From positions 1 through 15,739 of the forward strand of contig MHHC01000031.1 of assembly GCA_001805885.1 (NCBI GenBank): a stretch of DNA of 15,739 nucleotides, written 5' to 3'. Shown piece by piece: positions 1-6,594 of this stretch. The translations under genes and the position numbers were made by a program. Origin of the DNA: Omnitrophica WOR_2 bacterium RIFCSPLOWO2_12_FULL_51_24. GTDB lineage: Bacteria > Omnitrophota > Gorgyraeia > Pluralincolimonadales > Pluralincolimonadaceae. The notes under the pieces are model-generated. The model did no database searches and had not been told where the DNA came from. It saw only the letters and a program-made list of their open reading frames with translations. Within the stretch, counting starts at the first letter, position 1, and each line of letters begins with the position of its first letter.

Positions 1-540
1 ATAGATAGAACCCTGCGGGGTCAGCCGGCTCCTGAAAAGCGTCAGGTGGTCCACGTTGATTTTTGAACCCGCCTCAAATTTGATCGTCTCGATTATCCCG
101 CGCAGTTTTTCGCAATTCTTCGGGCTCCTGACCCTTCCAAGTGTCATATGCGGATGAAATTTTCTCTCTTCCTTCGGTATGCCGATAGTTTGTAATTTCG
201 TTTCGATCGCTTCCGCTATCCGCGTCGATTCAGCGGCTCCCAGGCCAACGCCGGCCCATATGACTCTCGGTGAACTTAGGCCGGGGAACGCGCCGATATC
301 TTTCATTGTTAGCTCAAATGGATTGGATCCGGCGGCGGTTTCGGCGAGGATCTTTTTTAACTCTTCGGCTTTTTCAGGTCCCATGTCGCCCAGGAACCTG
401 AGAGTCAGATGTATCTTCTCGGGCTCGACCCATTTGACGTCAGCGCCGGATTTACGCAGCGCCGATTGGAGACAAGCGAGCTCATCATGCGCCTGACCGG
501 TTAGTTCTATCGCTATAAAAGCCCTGATGGTCCCGTCCAT
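1..540 (-). CDS. thpR: RNA 2',3'-cyclic phosphodiesterase (ThpR/LigT), nearly complete
   Basis: Two-histidine phosphoesterase of the 2H superfamily. The family hydrolyses 2',3'-cyclic phosphate ends of RNA and was first known as a 2'-5' RNA ligase. The protein reads MDGTIRAFIAIEL from an ATG at 540-538. Both catalytic HxTx motifs are visible: HLTL at residues 44-47 and HMTL at 131-134, the latter in a KFHPHMTLGR context typical of the family. 180 codons are open to the window edge and the last ones (SRLTPQGSIY) match the usual C-terminus, so only a few residues should be missing. There is no Shine-Dalgarno sequence; a strong promoter ends 9 bases before the ATG, so the mRNA is probably leaderless. 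In some bacteria this gene lies between cinA and recA; here cinA is separated from it by a two-gene operon on the other strand. Confidence 0.93.
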   Translation of the reverse strand, partial: MDGTIRAFIAIELTGQAHDELACLQSALRKSGADVKWVEPEKIHLTLRFLGDMGPEKAEELKKILAETAAGSNPFELTMKDIGAFPGLSSPRVIWAGVGLGAAESTRIAEAIETKLQTIGIPKEERKFHPHMTLGRVRSPKNCEKLRGIIETIKFEAGSKINVDHLTLFRSRLTPQGSIY

Positions 541-549
541 TTGAATGAG

Positions 550-578
550 ATTATACATTATGCTTTGACATTAATCAA
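550..578 (-). promoter_or_regulatory. sigma70-type promoter of thpR, leaderless geometry
   Basis: On the minus strand: -35 TTGATT (578-573), a 17-base spacer, and -10 TATAAT (555-550). The last T of the -10 box is 9 bases upstream of the thpR ATG, so transcription is expected to start within a few bases of the start codon. No purine-rich ribosome-binding site is present. The element interleaves with the divergent promoter of the solute-binding protein gene. Confidence 0.75.
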
Positions 579-592
579 CCAGGTGATATAAT
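565..592 (+). promoter_or_regulatory. consensus sigma70 promoter of the SBP-GGDEF operon, leaderless geometry
   Basis: Exact consensus boxes: TTGACA (565-570), a 16-base spacer, TATAAT (587-592). The ATG at 600 lies where +1 is expected (seven bases lie between the -10 box and the ATG), and the A of the ATG is the first purine in the start region. An AGGTGAT at 581-587 is too far upstream and overlaps the -10 box, so it should not be in the mRNA. The promoter overlaps that of thpR in divergent orientation, so the two may compete. Confidence 0.8.
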
Positions 593-599
593 CCTATCT

Positions 600-1865
600 A
601 TGAAGAATGTAACTACCCTTAAATTCTGGATGATGCCCAACGCCGGCTACGATACGAGCCTGAACATGGGTAAGGAGATAGCGGATTTTGAAAAACTATA
701 CCCGGGCGTAAAGGTGGAACTTTCACTTATCCCCTGGTCGCAGGCATGGAAAAAGATCATGACGGCCGCGAAGACAAAACAGCTCCCGGACGTCTTCGAG
801 ATCGGAAACACATGGACGAAGACGATGGCCGCCATAAATGCGCTCTCCGATATCACCGCGGAAGCGAACGGGGAACATCTCAAGGATAAGTTCTATGCAT
901 CCGCTTGGGATACCTGCGAGATACGGGAACTTGACAAGGTCTATTCTTTACCCTGGGCCGCGGATGTGCGCCTGATCTTTTACAGGAAGGACATATTCAG
1001 CAAGACGGGCTTGACCGCGCGGAATCTCGATACATGGCAGTCGTTCGAGGAGGCCTGCGCGGCGCTTTCCGGATACAGGGACAACGCGGGGCTGGTAAAC
1101 GCCGTGGGCGTGGGGGACCTTAAGGATTCGGGACTGGTCCATGAAGTGGCGCCGTGGGTCTGGTCGGCGGGCGGGGATTTCCTTACCGCGGACGGCATGA
1201 TGGCGGGCTTCCAGGAAAGGGAAGCGTTAAGGGGCATAAAATTTTATTTCGACCTAATGCATAAAGGATACGCCCCCATCGCCGGCAGGAAGGTGCCCGG
1301 TTACCCTGTGAATGATTTTTTCGCGGCAAACAGATATTCCATGATAATAATCAGTTCCGTAGCGGCCTATAATATACCGGGATTTTTCGAAAGGGCATCC
1401 CGCCCCGGCGGGACCTTGCCCCGCCCCGAGGTCCTTGATAAGTTCGGGGTCGCTTTTCTGCCGGCCGGCCCGGGAGGCAGGTTCAGTTTTTTAGGCGGCT
1501 ACAATCTCGCCATATCAAGTTATTCCGAGCATAGGGAGGAGGCCTGGCAGTTCATAAAATACCTGACCTCAAAGGAATTCCAGATCAGGCAATACAAGGC
1601 GGCCAGCGTACTTCCTACCGGGATCGACGCGTTGAACGCGCTCTTCCATGAGGGGACGGATAACGAGAAGGTGCTCATCGAGACCTATAAGAATTACGGG
1701 AGGAGTTACAAGCAGGTCGACGCCTGGGGAAGCATCGAGTTTATCCTCGTCGAATTTTTCGGCAATATCATAGACGCCATAAAGAACCACAGCTATAGCG
1801 GGGATTTTCTCACAAGGGAAACAAATAAGTATGCGGAACAGGTAAATTACATCCTGTCGTTATAA
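600..1865 (+). CDS. Family 1 solute-binding protein without signal peptide
   Basis: 421 residues resembling the sugar-binding proteins of ABC importers (COG1653, MalE/UgpB type). Typical features are the first strand TLKFW followed by EIADFEKLYPGVKVEL, the LPDVFEIGN segment, and FLPAGPGGRFSFLGGYNLAIS before the C-terminal helices. The chain enters the mature fold at residue 6: there is no signal peptide or lipobox. In-frame upstream codons hold no start before a TGA at 546-548, so an export signal was not missed. No permease or ATPase gene is nearby. The next gene, 12 bases downstream, is a GAF-GGDEF protein. I infer a cytosolic binding protein, perhaps a ligand sensor, but the ligand is unknown. 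A palindromic repeat element at 1399-1420 encodes a Pro/Arg-rich insert near residues 267-274. Family fold is sure; role is not. Confidence 0.88.
   Translation: MKNVTTLKFWMMPNAGYDTSLNMGKEIADFEKLYPGVKVELSLIPWSQAWKKIMTAAKTKQLPDVFEIGNTWTKTMAAINALSDITAEANGEHLKDKFYASAWDTCEIRELDKVYSLPWAADVRLIFYRKDIFSKTGLTARNLDTWQSFEEACAALSGYRDNAGLVNAVGVGDLKDSGLVHEVAPWVWSAGGDFLTADGMMAGFQEREALRGIKFYFDLMHKGYAPIAGRKVPGYPVNDFFAANRYSMIIISSVAAYNIPGFFERASRPGGTLPRPEVLDKFGVAFLPAGPGGRFSFLGGYNLAISSYSEHREEAWQFIKYLTSKEFQIRQYKAASVLPTGIDALNALFHEGTDNEKVLIETYKNYGRSYKQVDAWGSIEFILVEFFGNIIDAIKNHSYSGDFLTRETNKYAEQVNYILSL
1399..1420 (-). repeat. Palindromic coding repeat, copy in the SBP gene
   Basis: Plus strand shows CCCGCC-CC-GGCGGG (1399-1412), a perfect 6-bp stem, directly followed by ACCTTGCC (1413-1420). 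The consensus reads as GGCAAGGT plus hairpin on the minus strand, so this copy is antisense to its host gene. It encodes the loop residues RPGGTLP just before the conserved FGVAFLP stretch. Confidence 0.6.
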
Positions 1866-1877
1866 ACGAAGGGTAAT

Positions 1878-3398
1878 ATGGCCGATAACATCATTAAAGA
1901 TTCGGATCGGGCGAAAGAACACGCGAAGCATCTCCAGGATGCCATGAAGACCTTCTTTCAGTTCGAAATAGGCTTCGAGGAGACATTGAAGGTAAGCCTG
2001 AAGGATGTGCTTGAAGATGTCGATGTCGATGCCGTCTTCGTCTATCTCTATGATGAGCCGACCGATTCCCTCGAATGTGTGCAGGCGAGGGTGAGGGAGA
2101 AGGGCGTAGTAGCCGGAGAGAGCAGGATACCCATAACCCATAACGCCGATGACCTGATAAGCCTGGTATTCCTGGGAAAGAAGGATTACGAGATCTGGGG
2201 AGACGGATTCCAGGTCTGCGTCGCCCTGCGCTCCGAAGAAGGCAATATCGGCGTATTGATAGCGGATAAACTCACGACGAGGACCAAGATAACCCTCGAG
2301 GAGAAGGAGCTGCTGACGGATTATGCCCACCAGTTTAACCGCGGCATCCGCTACATAAAGATCTTTCAGGCTAACCGGCGCAAGATCGAGATGCTGCTGG
2401 CGCTCGCGAAGATCAGCGAGGCGATGGCGACCGCGATGGAGCTCGAGCCGGTACTGGCCATCATATTGAAAAATGTCGTCCAAATACTGGGGTTCGACAG
2501 GGCAAAACTCTATCTTATCGACAATGAGAATAAACTCCTGAGGGGGCGACTGAGCGCGGACATAAGGAGCGAGGCGGTCAGGCCGATCGCAAACGAACAA
2601 TACCCGCTCCAAAAAGGGGTCAACAGGGTCGTCGACAGCCTGCTTGAAGAGAATCCTGACGGCTCCAGGGCGGAATCGGGGACGAAGAAGCTCCTCCTGT
2701 ATGTGCCTCTGGCGGGCAAAAAGACAAAGATCGGGATGCTGGTCGTCGATAATGTCTTCAGCCGCCAGCCCATAACCGATGAGGATATAGATAACCTTAA
2801 CATCCTGGCAAACCAGGCCGCGGTCAGCATAGAGAAGACGCGCCTATATGAAGAGGTCAAGGAGCTTTCCATACGCGATAGCCTGACGGGCCTATATGTC
2901 CATGGATATTTTCTGGACAGGTTGGAGCAGGAGGTAGAGAAGTCTTCCCACGACAAGGGAAGGTTCTCATTACTGATAGTCGATATCGACGGTTTCAAGA
3001 AGTATAACGACCGCTACGGACACCAGACAGGGGATAAGATCCTCAAGATCCTCTCCGATATATTGAAGCAGAATATCCGCAGTTTCGGCAGCAAGGGGCG
3101 TCCCACTGATGCGATAGGCCGGTACGGAGGCGATGAGTTTGTCATCATGCTTACGAGCATCCCCCGCGAGCCGGCTCAGGTAGTCGCGAAAAGGCTGCAG
3201 GATGTGGTTCGGCATCAACGCGTGGTCGTAGATAATAGGGAGACGACTTTTACCGTAAGCATAGGGATAGCCCTCTTTCCCGAAGACGGCGCCGATCAGG
3301 TGTCGCTGTTCAAGAAAGCAGATGAAGCGCTATACTGGGCTAAGCAACATGGGAAGGACCAGATCTGTATGGTAAAAGATATAGGAAAGAAAGGCTAA
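1878..3398 (+). CDS. GAF-GAF-GGDEF diguanylate cyclase
   Basis: 506 residues, soluble, with no membrane segment. An N-terminal GAF-like region spans about residues 30-165 and a second GAF about 185-330 (FDRAKLYLIDNE, later LLLYVPLAGKKTKIGMLVVDN). A GGDEF domain follows, starting with IRDSLTGLYVHGYFLDRL and carrying the intact signature GGDEF at 417-421. An RxxD inhibitory site (RPTD, 408-411) lies exactly five residues before it. The protein should make cyclic di-GMP from GTP with product feedback inhibition, gated by ligands or partners of the GAF domains. It is the second gene of an operon with the signal-less binding protein, 12 bases after its stop, with a GAAGGG ribosome-binding site at 1868-1873. 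The TAA overlaps the cinA stop codon by 4 bases tail to tail, leaving no room for a terminator. Confidence 0.93.
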   Translation: MADNIIKDSDRAKEHAKHLQDAMKTFFQFEIGFEETLKVSLKDVLEDVDVDAVFVYLYDEPTDSLECVQARVREKGVVAGESRIPITHNADDLISLVFLGKKDYEIWGDGFQVCVALRSEEGNIGVLIADKLTTRTKITLEEKELLTDYAHQFNRGIRYIKIFQANRRKIEMLLALAKISEAMATAMELEPVLAIILKNVVQILGFDRAKLYLIDNENKLLRGRLSADIRSEAVRPIANEQYPLQKGVNRVVDSLLEENPDGSRAESGTKKLLLYVPLAGKKTKIGMLVVDNVFSRQPITDEDIDNLNILANQAAVSIEKTRLYEEVKELSIRDSLTGLYVHGYFLDRLEQEVEKSSHDKGRFSLLIVDIDGFKKYNDRYGHQTGDKILKILSDILKQNIRSFGSKGRPTDAIGRYGGDEFVIMLTSIPREPAQVVAKRLQDVVRHQRVVVDNRETTFTVSIGIALFPEDGADQVSLFKKADEALYWAKQHGKDQICMVKDIGKKG

Positions 3399-4639
3399 AG
3401 GGATCTCCTGAGCAGGTCTAGCGCCGCCTGTGAACTTCTGAACTTAATCATTTCGCGCTCACCCTTGAAATGAAATTCCTTCCAGATGATCTTTTTCGGA
3501 ACGGAAATAGCTATATAAACAAGGCCGACCGGTTTTGTCCTTGTCGCGCCGGTAGGGCCGGCGATGCCTGTCACTGAAAGCCCGATATCCGCCCCTGAGA
3601 TCTCCCTGATATTTCTTGCCATTTCTATGGCGGTCTGCCGGCTAACGGCCCCGTATTTGGAAATGGCAGCCGGCGGAATATCCAATTGCGATATTTTCGC
3701 TTCATTCGAATAGACGACGATGGCCATCTTGAAATATTTCGAGCTGCCCGGGATGTTTGTGATGCGGTCTGATATGAGACCGCCGGTGCAGGATTCGGCT
3801 ATTGCCAGCGTTTTGCGCGCCTTAGCTAATTTTTCCCCAACGGCGCGCTCAAGCGTCTCGCCGTCGCGTCCGAAGATATATTTTTTCAAACGCGCGCTTA
3901 TCTTCCGGTCGATCTTATCTATTAAAGCCTTCGCCGCCTTCCCGTTCTTCGCCTTAACCATTATCTTTAATTCTATCAGGGCGGGTTTCGCGTAGATCCC
4001 GACCGTGACAGGAGGAGGGCTCTTCAAAAGGTCCTTTACCTTCCGGTCGACGGCGGATTCCGGCAATCCAGTCATGCTGAGCGTGCGGACTTTTATGACC
4101 CAATCCGATCCGGTCTTTTTCTTCAGATACGGCGCCACGAAACGCCCGAACATGGGATTTAACTCGCGGGGCGGCCCGGGCAAGGCGACCAGGATCCTCC
4201 CCTTGGCTTCGCCATCCTCTTCGACGATGAATCCGGGCGCGGTGCCTACATCATTCTCAAGGATCTTTGCCCCTTCTGGGATATGCGCCTGCCTGAGGTT
4301 TTCTCGCGGCATCTTCAGGCATTGTCTCCCAAAGTGAGAGTTTATTTTGCAGGCGATCTTTTTACTATAAATGAGCTTTTTTGACAGGACGCGTGATATC
4401 ACATCGAGCGTTATGTCGTCTACGGTAGGCCCGAGCCCGCCGGTGGTTATCACGATATCCGAGCGGTTAAGCCCCTGCCTTATCGCCTGAGCTAATCTTT
4501 GAGGATTGTCTCCCACCGTGGATTGATGGTATACGTCGATACCGAGCTCGCAGAGGCGCAGCGAGAGCCACTGCTGGTTGGTATTTAGTATCTGCCCGAG
4601 GAGGATCTCGGTGCCTATCGAGATTATCTCTGCCTTCAT
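3395..4639 (-). CDS. cinA: CinA: molybdopterin-binding-like domain plus NMN amidohydrolase domain
   Basis: 414 residues, the full length of the two-domain CinA family. The N-terminal MoCF-like domain (about 1-170) shows ISIGTEILLGQILNTN and TTGGLGPTVDDITLDV. The C-terminal PncC-type domain (about 255-412) shows AESCTGGLISDRIT and SVTGIAGPTGATRTKPVG. The family recycles pyridine nucleotides: the C-terminal domain deamidates nicotinamide mononucleotide, and the N-terminal domain has been linked to ADP-ribose hydrolysis. The ATG at 4639 is chosen because the protein then begins with the usual MKAEIISIGTE and a promoter ends 8 bases earlier. It lies 16 bases downstream of the pabB-pabC stop on the same strand but has its own promoter there. 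Its stop overlaps that of the convergent GGDEF gene. Confidence 0.96.
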   Translation of the reverse strand: MKAEIISIGTEILLGQILNTNQQWLSLRLCELGIDVYHQSTVGDNPQRLAQAIRQGLNRSDIVITTGGLGPTVDDITLDVISRVLSKKLIYSKKIACKINSHFGRQCLKMPRENLRQAHIPEGAKILENDVGTAPGFIVEEDGEAKGRILVALPGPPRELNPMFGRFVAPYLKKKTGSDWVIKVRTLSMTGLPESAVDRKVKDLLKSPPPVTVGIYAKPALIELKIMVKAKNGKAAKALIDKIDRKISARLKKYIFGRDGETLERAVGEKLAKARKTLAIAESCTGGLISDRITNIPGSSKYFKMAIVVYSNEAKISQLDIPPAAISKYGAVSRQTAIEMARNIREISGADIGLSVTGIAGPTGATRTKPVGLVYIAISVPKKIIWKEFHFKGEREMIKFRSSQAALDLLRRSL

Positions 4640-4647
4640 AGTCGTCT

Positions 4648-4676
4648 ATTATAGGTTAAGCGCGGGAAGAAGTCAA
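4648..4676 (-). promoter_or_regulatory. sigma70-type promoter of cinA, leaderless geometry
   Basis: Minus strand: TTGACT (4676-4671), a 17-base spacer, TATAAT (4653-4648), then 8 bases to the ATG at 4639. The A of the ATG is the first purine in the expected start region and no Shine-Dalgarno sequence is present. The -35 end of the promoter lies inside the last codons of pabB-pabC. Confidence 0.75.
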
Positions 4677-6521
4677 TTTGACTTCGACGAGCCCGCGGAC
4701 GGAATTGCAGAGGAAGACCTTATCCGCAGCCAGCAGGTCACTCAGAAAAATTACTCTTTCTCTCGCGCGGCGAATTTTTAGCAGATGGGCCCTGAAAATT
4801 CCGGGTAAAAGCCCGGAAGATAGGGGAGGGGTGTATAATCTCCCGCCCTTCTTTATTATTACGTTGGAGATCGCGCCTTCGCAGACCTCACCTTTGGTGT
4901 TCAGGAAGATGACGTCGAAATATCCTTTCGCGCGGTAACGCCTGTATTCGGAGTCATATAAACCCCTGTTTGTGGTCTTGTGATAGAGGAAGAGATCACC
5001 GGGATCAGTCCTCGTTCCGGAGATCGCGGCTAATTCCATCTTCGGCTTTATTCTTATCGCGATCTTCGAGCCCTCAACGCTGATATTGCCGTCTTTTGAC
5101 AGTAATAGCCGTACCCTATACGGAAAAGTTCCTTTAAATTTCTTCCCGGCGCCTTTTAATCCAGCCGTTATCTTGCCGCGGTCAAAGATAAAGCCGAAAT
5201 ATTCAGCCGAATCCTTCATCCTTTTAAGGTGCTCTTCAAGGAACTTAAATCTTTTCTCCCAGCGCATCGTCTCGATGAGAGAGAAGGGCTTGTATCTCTC
5301 CGTAAGGAATTTGGCTTTCAGCAGGCATTCACGATATTCTTCTTCCGGGTCTGAATCGACGGTTATGCCTCCTCCGACGCCCATCTCCCCCTTAGCTTCG
5401 CTAAGGACCTTGCCCTTGCCATACGTTATAGAGATCGTCCGTATCGGGAGGTTGAAGACCGCCTTATTGCCCGGAAATATTATGCCCAGCGCGCCGCAAT
5501 AGACATTTCTGTCATCGTCCTCGAGGTCTTTTAGTATCTGCATCGTCCTTATTTTAGGGGCGCCTGTGACCGAACCGCCGGGAAAAAGGCTTCTGAATAT
5601 ATCAAAATAGGTTATATCCTTTTTTAAGGTGCTCTTTATGGTCGAGGTCATCTGGAAGAGGGTATCATATCTCTCGACCTCGAAGAGCGATGAGACTCCG
5701 ACGCTGCCCGTCTTTGAGATCTTACCCAAGTCATTTCGTATCAGGTCGACTATCATGAGGTTTCCCGCGGCCTCCTTGGCGCTATTTTTGAGTTCGGAGA
5801 CCTTGGCTTTATCCTCGTGGATATTTTTTCCTCGTTCTATAGTGCCTTTCATCGGCTTGGAGTATATGGCGCTGCCGTCCCTCCTGAAGAAGAGTTCCGG
5901 GGAGAGGGAGATGACATATTCCCCCGCTTTCAGCGGGGACCTTGCCTTCCCGAACTTGCAGAAAGCCCCGTAAGGGACGTTTTGCCTTTCCCTGAGATCG
6001 CGGTAGAAAGAAAAAGCGTCGCCGGAAAAATCAAAGAGATATTTGCCCGTGAAATTCGCCTGGTATGTGTCGCCGTTCATGATATGCCTTTTTATATGGG
6101 AGATCTTACGCAGGTATGCGGATCTTGCGAAATTGAGCCTGAGGTTATCGACGCGGAAATCGTTCCCGCTGAAGGCGGGGACCTTGCCGCCTCCGAGCGT
6201 CTTGTGGTCGAAGGTCGTTATCTTTTTGAAGACGCACAAATGTATCAGCGGGTACGGGACCTTGCCCCGCCTTCGCGGGACCTTGCCCCTTGTTTTGAAG
6301 GAGGACTTTTCGAAATAGTATCCGAGTTCATAGGAGAAATAACCGGCCAGATAATACTTCCTAGAATACTCCTCGATCTTCTTGAAAGCCCTTTCCACGT
6401 CCAGGTACCGGTTTACCTTTATGGTATCCACGGGGTCAGTGAGGATATAGCTTTTTGAGTTCGAGCCGTCAAAGAAGCCGGACTCGAAGAGCATAAAACA
6501 TCCGTGTCTTTTCACGGACAT
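4656..6521 (-). CDS. pabB: Aminodeoxychorismate synthase component I fused to aminodeoxychorismate lyase (PabB-PabC)
   Basis: 621 residues joining two steps of p-aminobenzoate synthesis for folate. The PabB part (to about 430) has KPMKGTIERG with Lys225, the residue that marks PabB rather than TrpE, then VDLIRNDLGKI, GGSVTGAPKIRTMQIL and GVGGGITVDSDPEEEYREC. The PabC part (about 430-621) is a class IV PLP enzyme with YHKTTNR (Lys515, the expected PLP lysine) and CEGAISNVIIKKGGRLYTPP. No glutamine amidotransferase (PabA) gene is in the window. Four loops carry extra residues encoded by a palindromic repeat family (GKVPRRRGKVP, GGKVPAFSG, ARSPLKAGE, GKVLSEAKGE). The start is uncertain: ATG 6521 or ATG 6494 (residue 10). 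Neither has a ribosome-binding site, and a hairpin (6501-6518, stem TCCGTG) lies between them. Confidence 0.93.
   Translation of the reverse strand: MSVKRHGCFMLFESGFFDGSNSKSYILTDPVDTIKVNRYLDVERAFKKIEEYSRKYYLAGYFSYELGYYFEKSSFKTRGKVPRRRGKVPYPLIHLCVFKKITTFDHKTLGGGKVPAFSGNDFRVDNLRLNFARSAYLRKISHIKRHIMNGDTYQANFTGKYLFDFSGDAFSFYRDLRERQNVPYGAFCKFGKARSPLKAGEYVISLSPELFFRRDGSAIYSKPMKGTIERGKNIHEDKAKVSELKNSAKEAAGNLMIVDLIRNDLGKISKTGSVGVSSLFEVERYDTLFQMTSTIKSTLKKDITYFDIFRSLFPGGSVTGAPKIRTMQILKDLEDDDRNVYCGALGIIFPGNKAVFNLPIRTISITYGKGKVLSEAKGEMGVGGGITVDSDPEEEYRECLLKAKFLTERYKPFSLIETMRWEKRFKFLEEHLKRMKDSAEYFGFIFDRGKITAGLKGAGKKFKGTFPYRVRLLLSKDGNISVEGSKIAIRIKPKMELAAISGTRTDPGDLFLYHKTTNRGLYDSEYRRYRAKGYFDVIFLNTKGEVCEGAISNVIIKKGGRLYTPPLSSGLLPGIFRAHLLKIRRARERVIFLSDLLAADKVFLCNSVRGLVEVKLTSSRA
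5390..5414 (-). repeat. Palindromic coding repeat, copy in pabB-pabC (alternative stem)
   Basis: Plus strand CCTTAGC-TTC-GCTAAGG (5390-5406), a perfect 7-bp stem, followed by ACCTTGCC (5407-5414). The stem differs from the CCCGC type at both arms together, so pairing is kept while sequence changes. It encodes GKVLSEAKG, just before the conserved GVGGGI of PabB. Confidence 0.6.
5922..5946 (-). repeat. Palindromic coding repeat, copy in pabB-pabC
   Basis: Plus strand CCCCGC-TTTCA-GCGGGG (5922-5938) followed by ACCTTGCC (5939-5946). It is read in a different frame from the GKVP copies, giving ARSPLKAG, and falls in the loop between AFCKFG and EYVISLSPELFF. Confidence 0.65.
6165..6188 (-). repeat. 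Palindromic coding repeat, copy in pabB-pabC
   Basis: Plus strand CCCGC-TGAAG-GCGGG (6165-6179), one G, then ACCTTGCC (6181-6188). On the coding strand it gives GGKVPAFSG, an extra loop in the poorly conserved N-terminal half of PabB. Confidence 0.65.
6259..6287 (-). repeat. Palindromic coding repeat, tandem copy in pabB-pabC
   Basis: ACCTTGCC occurs at 6259-6266 and again at 6280-6287, with the hairpin CCCGC-CTTC-GCGGG (6266-6279) between them. The encoded peptide is GKVPRRRGKVP, a direct duplication of GKVP inserted between the YELGYYFEKSSF and PLIHLCVF segments. The outer copy seems to have lost its own hairpin. Confidence 0.65.
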
Positions 6522-6541
6522 ATTTTATCTTAAAATCTATC

Positions 6542-6568
6542 CCATTTAAATGGAAATCATTATATAAT
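6542..6568. promoter_or_regulatory. Two perfect palindromes between divergent pabB and toroid genes
   Basis: CCATTTAAATGG (6542-6553) is a perfect 12-bp palindrome. ATTATATAAT (6559-6568) is a perfect 10-bp palindrome that offers a TATAAT on each strand (6563-6568 plus, 6564-6559 minus). The plus-strand box is well placed for a transcript starting near 6575. The minus-strand box would give a leader of about 30 bases for pabB. Good -35 boxes are not evident. The 12-bp palindrome could be an operator, but this is a guess. Confidence 0.4.
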
Positions 6569-6594
6569 ATAGGAAGCAAAGCCAAGGAGGAGAG

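Noticed and set aside
179..496. 105-codon plus-strand frame at the left edge
   Set aside because: It is antisense to thpR, whose two catalytic HxTx motifs fix the coding strand.
4178..4190. GGGCAAGGCGACC in cinA as another palindromic repeat copy
   Set aside because: It encodes the conserved ALPGPP segment of CinA and has no matching hairpin.
5817..6458. 213-codon plus-strand open frame opposite pabB
   Set aside because: The minus strand encodes clear PabB motifs throughout. The plus frame shows no family features and no ribosome-binding site.
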